Positions 21,786 through 29,468 of a stretch of DNA of 64,000 nucleotides are shown piece after piece (the first letter of the stretch is position 1; each line of letters begins with the position of its first letter). Below the pieces are notes generated by a model. The model saw only the letters and a program-made list of their open reading frames with translations. It ran no database searches and was not told the origin of the DNA. The stretch comes from Maribacter caenipelagi (GTDB lineage Bacteria > Bacteroidota > Bacteroidia > Flavobacteriales > Flavobacteriaceae), in NCBI RefSeq assembly GCF_004364175.1, contig NZ_SNZW01000015.1, positions 258,326 to 322,325 of the forward strand, written 5' to 3'. A program made the translations under genes and the position numbers.

Positions 21786-22973
21786 CTATTTTTTATCATT
21801 GTTTAGTTGTTTGTATATATGTATACTATCTCCAATTATTTCATATTCAAATGATGTTTCAATCTTGAAGGTCTCCAATACTTCCCGCATGGTTTCAGTT
21901 TCAAATGTTGCCGTAAAAAATCTTTCATTTAAAGCTTCGTAATCATTATTGATTTTTACATTATAATGACGTTGTAATCGTTGTATTATATTTGAGAACT
22001 TCATTTTCTTCATAGCCAACTTACCTTCTATCCAACCTGTATACAATTCGGTATTTACTTTATTTACTACCATTTGTTTGTAGGTTGTATTCCAATCTGC
22101 CTTGTAACCTGGTGAAAGCAAAGTGGAATCATCCTCATTATAAGTCTCCCCTGCTTCGTAAAGCCGAACAGAACCTTCAACTAAAACTGTAATTTGATTT
22201 GTATCTTCTGGGTAAGAAGTAACATTGAATTTAGTTCCCAACACCCGAACATCCATCTTTCCGGTTGTTACGATAAAAGGGCTATGCTCATTTTTACGAA
22301 CATCGAAAAAAGCTTCACCAATAAGGGAAACCTCCCTATTTTTTCCCTTTATAAATTTTACAGGATATTTTAAAGAAGAGCCTGAGTTAAGATTAACCGC
22401 AGTTCCATCTGAAAGCACGATCTTAAAAGTTTTACCGTTTGGAACACGAACAGTATTATACTCTAACTCAAAATCATCATCTTCTACAACTTGATTGAGT
22501 GAGTAGTCAACAACTCCGTCATCTTTTCTACCTAGAATATTTCCATTATCAGCTACAATACTATATTCTCCTTGTTGGCTGAGCACCTGTATTTCACCAT
22601 TTCCCCTTTCTAAAATAACTGCCGTAGGATCTATTTGCGTTTCAATTACATTTTGAGTATTTAATGACTTGTAAATAAAAAAGCACCCTATTAAACTGAC
22701 AAAAACTGCAGCATAACGGAATAAACTATTATATAAAAATCTATTGTTTTTAGTAGGTCTATTTTTTTGAATCTCAGTTGATATTAATTTCCAAGCTTCT
22801 TGCGGATTAATATCTTTGCTATTTGGAAGTAAGACGTTATTTCGATGTAACTCTTTAAGCCGCTTATAGGTTAAAAAATTTTCGTCATTTTCGGACAACC
22901 ACTTTTTGAAAAGAATTTCTTCTTCTCTACTTAATTGTTCACGTAACTTTTTAAGGATAATTTCTGCTATCAA
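21786..22973 (-). CDS. FecR-family anti-sigma factor
   Basis: A 395-residue single-pass inner-membrane protein. An N-terminal cytoplasmic helical region (SREEEILFKKWLSENDENF) binds the sigma factor. A membrane segment follows at about 88-106 (AVFVSLIGCFFIY). The periplasmic FecR domain has VPNGKTFKIVLSDGT and GEAFFDVRKNEHSPF, and a C-terminal STN-like part (FSNIIQRLQRHYNVKI). It should hold the ECF sigma factor until the STN domain of the SusC transporter signals ligand. It lies between the sigma and SusC genes, 94 nt before SusC. Confidence 0.9.
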   Translation of the reverse strand: MIAEIILKKLREQLSREEEILFKKWLSENDENFLTYKRLKELHRNNVLLPNSKDINPQEAWKLISTEIQKNRPTKNNRFLYNSLFRYAAVFVSLIGCFFIYKSLNTQNVIETQIDPTAVILERGNGEIQVLSQQGEYSIVADNGNILGRKDDGVVDYSLNQVVEDDDFELEYNTVRVPNGKTFKIVLSDGTAVNLNSGSSLKYPVKFIKGKNREVSLIGEAFFDVRKNEHSPFIVTTGKMDVRVLGTKFNVTSYPEDTNQITVLVEGSVRLYEAGETYNEDDSTLLSPGYKADWNTTYKQMVVNKVNTELYTGWIEGKLAMKKMKFSNIIQRLQRHYNVKINNDYEALNERFFTATFETETMREVLETFKIETSFEYEIIGDSIHIYKQLNNDKK

Positions 22974-22989
22974 CTTGGTCTTATTTAAA

Positions 22990-23010
22990 TAAGAGGTAAA
23001 CTCCCTCTTA
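22990..23010 (-). repeat. Hairpin in the sigma-fecR intergenic transcript
   Basis: TAAGAGG and CCTCTTA form a perfect 7-bp stem with a 7-nt loop, 17 nt before the fecR start in the - strand transcript. It has no T-run, so it is more likely an mRNA stability or translation element, perhaps setting the sigma to anti-sigma ratio. Function is inferred. Confidence 0.4.
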
Positions 23011-23087
23011 CTTATAAGACCCTTTAAAAAACAAAACGGGTAGCGAATATGTGAATTATTTTAATATTATTTTATCAAAATGATATT

Positions 23088-23591
23088 TTATAGCATCCAT
23101 AAATACACATCCCTTAAATTTAATCGTAAAATTTTGAATGTCTTTTTTAGGTGGTATTTTACAGTATTAACCGTAATACCCATTATTTCGGCCGCATTTT
23201 CATATTTAATACCTTCTAAAACACAAAGCTCAAACACCTTCCTATTCTGATCAGGCAGGGCATCGATTTCCCTAAATAAAGTTTGTGATATTTCTGAGCG
23301 AATCAATTCATGCTCATAAGATGGAACTTCACTTGAATAATTCTCAATTGAAAAAGTTCGTTGCTTCTTTTTGATTCTTTTTAAACTTTCGTTTCGAATT
23401 GAAGTATTTATATAACTTTTAAGATCCTTAATAGGTTCATTACATTCTTTTTGTAAAAGTTTAATAAATATACTTTGTACAACATCTTTCGAATCGTCCA
23501 AATCACCAACATAACTAAAGGACAATAAACACCACTCCTGATAATGTTTCAGAAACATTTGTTCAAGAACTAATGCATTAATTATTGCCAT
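23088..23591 (-). CDS. ECF RNA polymerase sigma factor (FecI-like)
   Basis: A 167-residue sigma-70 family protein with region 2 (VGDLDDSKDVVQSIFIKLLQ) and region 4 (LPDQNRKVFELCVLEGIKYENAAEIMGITVNTVKYH split over a helix-turn-helix). Size and order fit the Bacteroidetes ECF group that is paired with FecR and STN-bearing SusC. It should turn on the SusC-SusD unit, and perhaps the sugar-acid genes, when the transporter is occupied. First gene of the unit; fecR follows 114 nt after the stop. Confidence 0.9.
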   Translation of the reverse strand: MAIINALVLEQMFLKHYQEWCLLSFSYVGDLDDSKDVVQSIFIKLLQKECNEPIKDLKSYINTSIRNESLKRIKKKQRTFSIENYSSEVPSYEHELIRSEISQTLFREIDALPDQNRKVFELCVLEGIKYENAAEIMGITVNTVKYHLKKTFKILRLNLRDVYLWML

Positions 23592-24092
23592 TTTACTATA
23601 TAAGATGTTAAAATTTTACTGTAAACTTAATATTAAATTATATTTGTTAAGATTAAATAATTGTATATTTCACACTTAATATGCTGGCAATATATTAATT
23701 TGTTATTATTTCTACAATAAAAAAATGGATTTAACATATTTGAACTATAATAAACCCAATTGTAATATGCTACTAATCCAAAGAGTATATATAGAATAAT
23801 ATATTCGATAAGACACTATATAATAAATTACAGATAAAATTGAACTTTTAGAAAAGTGTCTTTTTTCTAATAAGAGTATCAGTAATAACACGTTTGATAA
23901 ATTGGAAAACGAGATAAATTTTTAAATCAAAATGTTGAATGTGAAGAGTAAAATAAATTAACCTTTTAAAGAATATATTTTTTAGTATAGTGGGGATGAA
24001 TTAAAGTCAGATATTTAAACTAATTCGGTTTAGTCAAAACTAAATCGATTCGAGGACTTAGATTAATGTAAATCTTAAAAATAAAACTATCA
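23592..24092. other. AT-rich divergent promoter region, no gene
   Basis: About 500 nt between the sigma gene (- strand) and the dioxovalerate dehydrogenase (+ strand). No coding stretch was recognised. It must carry both promoters. Near the right end is a dyad (24025-24048) described separately. Confidence 0.6.
24025..24048. promoter_or_regulatory. Candidate operator dyad upstream of dioxovalerate dehydrogenase
   Basis: TCGGTTTAGT, a CAAA spacer and ACTAAATCGA form an inverted repeat with one mismatch, ending 44 nt before the start codon. The shape fits a LacI- or GntR-type dimer site. No regulator for it is evident in the sigma/SusCD half of the window. Confidence 0.45.
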
Positions 24093-25658
24093 ATGGCAAA
24101 AGCGATTAATACTGAACAAAATTACATAGCAGGAAATTGGGTCAAAGGAAAGGGTAAAGAATTCTGGTCCTATAATCCAGCTACGGCAGAAAAAGGCAAA
24201 GTTTATATTGAAGGTGATCAAGAACAGGTTAATACAGCAGTAGAACAGGCAGCTATAGCATTTGAAACAGTTAAGAAAAAGAGTACCGCTGAAAGGGCCA
24301 CTTTACTGGAATCCATGGCAGAAGAGTTAGAGGCTTTGGGAGATGAACTCATAAAAGTTTGTGATATGGAAACCGGATTGGGTGAAGCACGACTTACAGG
24401 AGAACGTGCAAGAACTTGTGGACAACTCCGTGCCTTTTCCGCTTTGGTAAAACAAGGTCATTGGCAACAGGCAAGAATCGATACGGCCATACCTGACCGA
24501 AAACCACTTCCAAAGCCAGATATTAGGCGTATTTTTAGGCCCATGGGAACTATTGCCGTTTTTTCGGCTTCAAATTTTCCGTTAGCTTTCTCAACATTGG
24601 GAGGTGATACCGCATCTGCAATTGCCGCAGGTAATTGTGTTGTTGTGAAGGCACATCCTAGCCATCCAGGTACTTCCAAGCTATGTGCGGAGGCAATGCA
24701 AAGAGCAATTCTGAAAAACAACTATCCTCCAGAAATGTTTTCAATGGTACAGGGAGTTTCCCCAGAAGTAAGTCAAGCCTTGGTTCAACATCCACAATTA
24801 AAAGCGGTCGGTTTTACAGGAAGTACTCATGTGGGTAGGATCTTATTCGATTTAGGAGCATCTAGACCAAATCCAATACCTGTGTTCGCAGAAATGGGAA
24901 GCACAAATCCAATGATTATTCTACCTTTGGCTATTGCAAATAACGGAGTTGAAATTGCAAAAGGTCTAGCAAATTCCATAACCCTTGGAACGGGTCAATT
25001 TTGCACCAAACCAGGCCTGATATTAATCCTGAAAGATAAAAATAGCCCTGAGTTTGTTGGTAATCTAAAAAATGCTCTAGAATCAATTTCTATCGGTCAT
25101 TTTTTGAACGCTAGAATCCATAGTAGTTTTCAAAAAGATGTGGCAAAAACAGCTACTGTTGCTGGTATAGAAATGGTTTCAACTAAAGATGAAGGTGGAA
25201 AACTATTTGAAATCGATGCCGAGCATTTTTTACAATCCCCTAATCTAGAGGATGAAATCTTTGGGCCTGTCGCTATCTTGATTAATTGTGATACCATAAA
25301 TCAATTAAATAAAATAGTTGAAACTTTTGGTGGTCATTTAACGGGAACAATTTTTGCTGATGGTGATTCGGAGCTTTCCTCTGTTAAAGACTCATTAGAA
25401 GATAAAGTTGGCAGATTAATTTTTAATGGATATCCTACCGGTGTAGAGGTTTGCCCTTCTATGCATCATGGAGGGCCTTATCCATCTTCTACTTTTCCTG
25501 CAACCACTTCTGTGGGAACAGCTGCCATTGAACGATTTTGTACTGTAAAGTGTTATCAAAATATTCCTGAAGAACTTTTGCCTATAGCATTACAAAATAA
25601 AAATCTGGATAGGATTTTACGAATGGTTAATGGAGTTTATACTACCGAGGATATTTAA
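24093..25658 (+). CDS. 2,5-dioxovalerate (alpha-ketoglutarate semialdehyde) dehydrogenase
   Basis: A 521-residue aldehyde dehydrogenase of the KGSADH class. The catalytic Cys304 is in GTGQFCTKPG and the general base Glu267 in FAEMGSTNP, both in the form typical of this class rather than the usual ELGGK. The cofactor part shows SASNFPLAFSTLGGD and GFTGSTHVGR. It oxidises 2,5-dioxovalerate to 2-oxoglutarate with NAD(P), the last step of Weimberg-type pentose and of hexarate routes. No signal peptide, so cytoplasmic. It stands alone, divergent from the sigma gene, with its own dyad. It pairs functionally with the FAH-family dehydratase at 7447. Confidence 0.9.
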   Translation: MAKAINTEQNYIAGNWVKGKGKEFWSYNPATAEKGKVYIEGDQEQVNTAVEQAAIAFETVKKKSTAERATLLESMAEELEALGDELIKVCDMETGLGEARLTGERARTCGQLRAFSALVKQGHWQQARIDTAIPDRKPLPKPDIRRIFRPMGTIAVFSASNFPLAFSTLGGDTASAIAAGNCVVVKAHPSHPGTSKLCAEAMQRAILKNNYPPEMFSMVQGVSPEVSQALVQHPQLKAVGFTGSTHVGRILFDLGASRPNPIPVFAEMGSTNPMIILPLAIANNGVEIAKGLANSITLGTGQFCTKPGLILILKDKNSPEFVGNLKNALESISIGHFLNARIHSSFQKDVAKTATVAGIEMVSTKDEGGKLFEIDAEHFLQSPNLEDEIFGPVAILINCDTINQLNKIVETFGGHLTGTIFADGDSELSSVKDSLEDKVGRLIFNGYPTGVEVCPSMHHGGPYPSSTFPATTSVGTAAIERFCTVKCYQNIPEELLPIALQNKNLDRILRMVNGVYTTEDI

Positions 25659-26333
25659 AATCTTAAATAAAAAGCATGAAAATGAAATATAATAATATTA
25701 CTTAGATTTTGATATATTGGAAGAGGATATATTGCTGAAAACATAGCATAAAAAAACGTGAAAGGTCCACATAATATGAACAAAAAAAAAGAATAGTTTA
25801 TGATTTTCCCTATTATTTCAAATTAACCAGCGAACCTAATATAATCGGAATTTAATTGATTCATTAATAATGACGCTTATTTAATAACTGAGTTAGGATC
25901 AGTGAAAGATTTTCGTAAAATTCCATATGCCATCAAAGAAACTATAATAAATCATTTTTTGTTTGCTCCTAATATTACCAAGGCAGAATTAGCTTGCGTT
26001 GTAACATTTATTTGATACTTTATTAAAGGGTTGTTAGCGAGTACAAAGTAAAAGACCATGCATGACTGACCATTGAGCTTAGGCAAGAAATTGCATTTTT
26101 AATTGATGAAAGTTTGCATAATCTTAAACCTTGCCCCTGGATCGACACCAAGAATTAAAAAGCGAAATATTCGTTCTTAATAAATTTAAATCCGCACTGG
26201 TACCTAGCATAAAGTGATGCTTGATTGTCCTTAATTCTGAAAAAATCTGCCCAGAAGAGAATACTTAATATTGAAAATGACTTCATGATTTCGTCATCTA
26301 GTTAACCTTTATTTGGTAAACGCATTTGGCGTT

Positions 26334-26351
26334 TTAACAAATCGGTCAACA
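26334..26351 (-). repeat. Inverted copy of the island-boundary repeat
   Basis: The reverse complement reads TGTTGACCGATTTGTTAA and is identical to the first 18 bases of the copy at 41278. It faces the direct copy at 26545 across the tRNA-Pro relic. Confidence 0.8.
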
Positions 26352-26426
26352 CTTTTACAGTTTTAAATTTGTTGACATTTCAATTGGGATTAAATGATTT
26401 GTATTGATAACCCTAAAAACAAAAAC

Positions 26427-26448
26427 CTTATAATCAATTGATTATAAG
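26427..26448. terminator. Perfect 22-bp palindrome, relic of a tRNA terminator
   Basis: The sequence is fully self-complementary, preceded on the + strand by an A-rich run that is a T-run on the - strand. Its core (ATAATCAATTGATTAT) parallels the terminator behind the intact tRNA-Pro at 41354-41383. It lies just beyond the tRNA relic in the same order and orientation. Confidence 0.6.
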
Positions 26449-26475
26449 ATTTTAAATGTTAACAAAATATAAAAG

Positions 26476-26503
26476 TCGAGGTGTTAGGATTACAACCTAA
26501 CCC
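26476..26503 (-). pseudogene. Degraded 3' fragment of a tRNA-Pro gene
   Basis: About 19 of 28 bases match the T-arm and acceptor end of the intact tRNA-Pro at 41396. On the - strand the T-stem still pairs (TTAGG with CCTAA around TTGTAAT) though the bases differ from GCAGG/CCTGC, and the acceptor end CACCTCGA is nearly CACCCCGA. The anticodon half is missing. The neighbouring palindrome and A-rich tract also follow the intact locus. Probable attachment-site duplicate or remnant of a second tRNA copy. Confidence 0.6.
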
Positions 26504-26544
26504 TTTAATTAATTATCTATCAGTTAAAAATTCGAATACTTAAC

Positions 26545-26564
26545 TGTTGACCGATTTGTTGACG
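26545..26564 (+). repeat. 20-bp boundary repeat, left copy
   Basis: TGTTGACCGATTTGTTGACG. It differs at one base from the copy at 41278-41297. The two direct copies enclose 14.7 kb containing the rhamnose genes. Confidence 0.8.
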
Positions 26565-26875
26565 GTGTTTTAAATGAACTTTAAAGTAATATGACTTACT
26601 TTCTGATTTATAAAATGTGTTATTCTAACAACCTGCAATACGAATAAATATCATTTGATTGAGTCTTGGCGCTAGATATGTGTTCAATAAACCTTCACAA
26701 TTAAATAAATATATTTGACCATAATTCCTTGATTCTTTCCAAAATTCCAAGTTAACCACCAATAATTAATATCGCTAAAATTTTATGTTTAAAGGTGTAG
26801 TCTAGAAAATCATATAAAATTGTATAAAACTGTCCCATATTCTTTACCCTCTTTTACTACAACATCATGCTATGC

Positions 26876-28288
26876 TTATTCCAATTTTTTTTGAGAATAT
26901 TTACTGAATACCAAGAACAATACCCCACATAACAACCATGCAGGTAAGGTTACAAACGATAGGAACACATTAAACTCAACCGAAATAAAGTAGAATAATC
27001 CAAAACTGATACCCCAAGCAAACAGAACGGATTTATTGAATTTAATATGTGCTAATTGTGCATAATTTTGAATGATTCCTGCTTGTTTATGAAAAAAATG
27101 TTCGAACACGATTACGGCACCCACGGGGGCCAGAATGAATCCGTATAACGCAACGAAATCCAATAACTTCATAGCAAAAGCGGGAAAGAGTCCGGCTATG
27201 GTCGCAATGGAACCCGCCAAAATGGTGACCCAAAAGGTGGAGGTTTTTGGCATTACGGCCTGGAATGCGAGTCCGGCCCTATAAATGGTAGGGTTAGCAG
27301 TGGTCCATCCAGCCAAGACCACGGCGATGATTCCAAAAATACCTATTGCGTTATACGCCAACGGTCCCGGTGCCACAGTAGGTGCTTGACCCTGTGTCAA
27401 TATGGCTTGAGCTTCAGGGGATTGTATGTAAACGGCATACAACAATGCTGCTGCAATCCATGCCATATAGTGGCCCACATACATACCCGCAGCGGTGGTC
27501 CACCCAGAGCTTGACTTTTTGGCAAAACGAAAAACTGAGAGGTCAGACATACCAACATGCATCGCGGCATTGGCGAACCATGACCAAAAGAACACATGCC
27601 AAAAGGTGTATTTTATCTGTCCAGGAAAAGGCTCTTTGCCTTCACCCCAAATATTCCAAAAATCCTTAAAACTACCTACTCCCAATTGTTGTAAGGCAAC
27701 AATACCACAGGCCACAAAGGCTAGAATAATTACGGGAGACATCCAGTTCGCTGCTTTGGAAACGGTATCATAACCTTTGGAAGCAATCAACGAAATTACC
27801 GCACCGATGACCAAAACAATAATGACCCAAGTAGCTCCGTTGGGCATAGTGTCCGTTAGTTTGGGCATTTCCATATCGAAAGGTATTCCCACTGCTGTTG
27901 CAGATACGGTAATCATCGCTCCGGCCAAGAAGCAAAACAGGATTCCGTTTGCCAAATTGTAGCCGATAACCAGTTTCTTACCACAAATTTTCTCTAATTG
28001 ATAATACAGGGTAAGTCTTTTTTTAACCGCAATTTCAGAAGTCAAGAACCGCCAACTTAAAACAGCCATCAGGTTTCCCAATAGTAATCCGATAATCAAA
28101 TCAAAAGCGCTAACACCCGTAGTCAAAAACAATGGTCCTATTACAAATTCAGTACCCGCAGCATGTTCACCGGCATACATTCCGAGAAAGCTTTTCCAAC
28201 TTTTAAGTTTGGATTGCGGAACCGGTTGTCTTTCAAATTCGCCCCTGGCGATTTCCTCTATTTCTTCTTCTATATTGAATTGACTCAT
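26876..28288 (-). CDS. NCS1-type permease, candidate rhamnose-pathway transporter
   Basis: A 470-residue membrane protein with about twelve hydrophobic segments. The N-terminal half has GMYAGEHAAGTEFVIGPLFLTTG and GLLLGNLMAVLSWRFLTSEIAVKKRLTLYY, typical of nucleobase:cation symporter-1 (cytosine permease) proteins. Family members carry cytosine, allantoin, hydantoins and thiamine, not sugars as a rule. Here it is the last gene of a rhamnose operon, 19 nt after the LldD gene, and no other sugar importer is in the unit. I infer transport of rhamnose or of an acid product such as lactate. The family call is good; the substrate is open. Confidence 0.75.
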   Translation of the reverse strand: MSQFNIEEEIEEIARGEFERQPVPQSKLKSWKSFLGMYAGEHAAGTEFVIGPLFLTTGVSAFDLIIGLLLGNLMAVLSWRFLTSEIAVKKRLTLYYQLEKICGKKLVIGYNLANGILFCFLAGAMITVSATAVGIPFDMEMPKLTDTMPNGATWVIIVLVIGAVISLIASKGYDTVSKAANWMSPVIILAFVACGIVALQQLGVGSFKDFWNIWGEGKEPFPGQIKYTFWHVFFWSWFANAAMHVGMSDLSVFRFAKKSSSGWTTAAGMYVGHYMAWIAAALLYAVYIQSPEAQAILTQGQAPTVAPGPLAYNAIGIFGIIAVVLAGWTTANPTIYRAGLAFQAVMPKTSTFWVTILAGSIATIAGLFPAFAMKLLDFVALYGFILAPVGAVIVFEHFFHKQAGIIQNYAQLAHIKFNKSVLFAWGISFGLFYFISVEFNVFLSFVTLPAWLLCGVLFLVFSKYSQKKLE

Positions 28289-28307
28289 TAGGTTTGTTTA
28301 GTGTTGG

Positions 28308-29459
28308 TTATTTTTCTATTAAGTATTTAGGTAAATCTTCCACACGTTCACAGCAAAGTTGGTCCATTACCTGTTTAAATTGTGTTTTTAACATGCCAAT
28401 GGTATGGTCTCCTCCTTTATTCCCTAAGGCTCCTGTTCCATAAACGAAAGAGCGTCCCATAAAAGTAAATTTGGCACCTCTGGCCATAGCGCGAGCAATG
28501 TCTGGGCCTGAGCGTAGGCCACTGTCCATCATAATCTCTATCTGGTCGCTATATTTTGTGGCAATTTCTACTAAGGAATTAATGGTAGATTGTGCAGCAT
28601 CCAACTGTCTGCCACCATGGTTGGAAACAATGATACCATCAAAGCCCATACGTATTGCATCTTGAGTATCCTGCTCAGAAGCTACACCTTTCAAAACCAA
28701 CTTCCCCTTCCATCGATCACGGATCGGTTTTATTTTTTCTTCATTCAACCGGCCTGAAAAAGTTTTATCCATAAATGCTCCTAGTTGCTTTAAGTTCAAT
28801 CCTTCCGGAGTATATGGCTTTAACGTTTCAAAAGTGGGTTGTCCATATTTTAGAGTATTATAGGCCCAGGTTGGTTTTCTTAGAATTTGAAGGATATTGG
28901 CCAGCGTCATTTTCGGTGGCAGCGCTAGTCCATTCTTAAAATCGCGTGGTCTATAGCCAAAGGTTGGTACATCACAAAGCAATACAAGAACTGGGCATCC
29001 CGCTGCTTCGGCGCGGTCGATGATACTATCGCGAATGGCATCGTCTATTGGATTATATAATTGAAACCATGCATTACCTTCGGTCAGTTCACTGGCTTTT
29101 TCAATATCCATCGTAGTCACTGTACTAAGGATAAATGGAATGTTATGGCTGTACGCCGCCTTTGCTAATATGGCGGGCGTGTTAGGCCACATCAATCCCT
29201 GAAGACCAACCGGAGCAATACCAAAAGGCGCATCGAATTCCATTCCCATTATTTTGGTTTTTATGGAACTTGTACCGTGATTTCTTAAATATCGTGGTTG
29301 CAATTGTACTTTCCGTATCTCAGATGTATTACGGGCCAGGCTTACATCTTCATTACAACCACCATCTAAATATTCAAATGCAAACTTGGGAATCCTTAAC
29401 TTTGCCTTTGTCCTTAAATCGTCAACTGAAGGATAATCTGAATCAAAACTCATCGCCAT
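28308..29459 (-). CDS. lldD: FMN-dependent L-lactate dehydrogenase / alpha-hydroxy-acid oxidase
   Basis: A 383-residue FMN enzyme of the LldD/glycolate oxidase family. Marks are YLDGG near residue 31, the FMN-binding GIAPVGLQGL, and the active-site SNHGGRQLD with catalytic His and Arg. It oxidises L-lactate to pyruvate. In this operon it makes sense behind the aldolase/SDR fusion: rhamnulose-1-phosphate gives DHAP and L-lactaldehyde, the SDR half oxidises lactaldehyde to L-lactate, and this enzyme takes it to pyruvate. It lies 9 nt after the kinase gene. Family firm; lactate as substrate is supported by context. Confidence 0.85.
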   Translation of the reverse strand: MAMSFDSDYPSVDDLRTKAKLRIPKFAFEYLDGGCNEDVSLARNTSEIRKVQLQPRYLRNHGTSSIKTKIMGMEFDAPFGIAPVGLQGLMWPNTPAILAKAAYSHNIPFILSTVTTMDIEKASELTEGNAWFQLYNPIDDAIRDSIIDRAEAAGCPVLVLLCDVPTFGYRPRDFKNGLALPPKMTLANILQILRKPTWAYNTLKYGQPTFETLKPYTPEGLNLKQLGAFMDKTFSGRLNEEKIKPIRDRWKGKLVLKGVASEQDTQDAIRMGFDGIIVSNHGGRQLDAAQSTINSLVEIATKYSDQIEIMMDSGLRSGPDIARAMARGAKFTFMGRSFVYGTGALGNKGGDHTIGMLKTQFKQVMDQLCCERVEDLPKYLIEK

Positions 29460-29468
29460 AACTGCTGT

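Larger units (their letters stand above)
25659..26875. other. 1.2-kb gene-free region with decayed tRNA-Pro piece and repeats
   Basis: No intact gene. Contents seen: a small hairpin (26318-26334), an inverted copy (26334-26351) and a direct copy (26545-26564) of a 20-bp repeat shared with 41278-41297, a 22-bp palindrome (26427-26448) and a degraded 3' piece of a tRNA-Pro gene (26476-26503). The remainder is AT-rich with short open scraps that I cannot assign. It looks like an old integration or deletion scar. Confidence 0.6.

Noticed and set aside
25900-26015. Short protein-like stretch (KDFRKIPYAIKETIIN and on)
   Set aside because: About 36 codons, no start, no recognised family; could be a gene scrap but not supportable.
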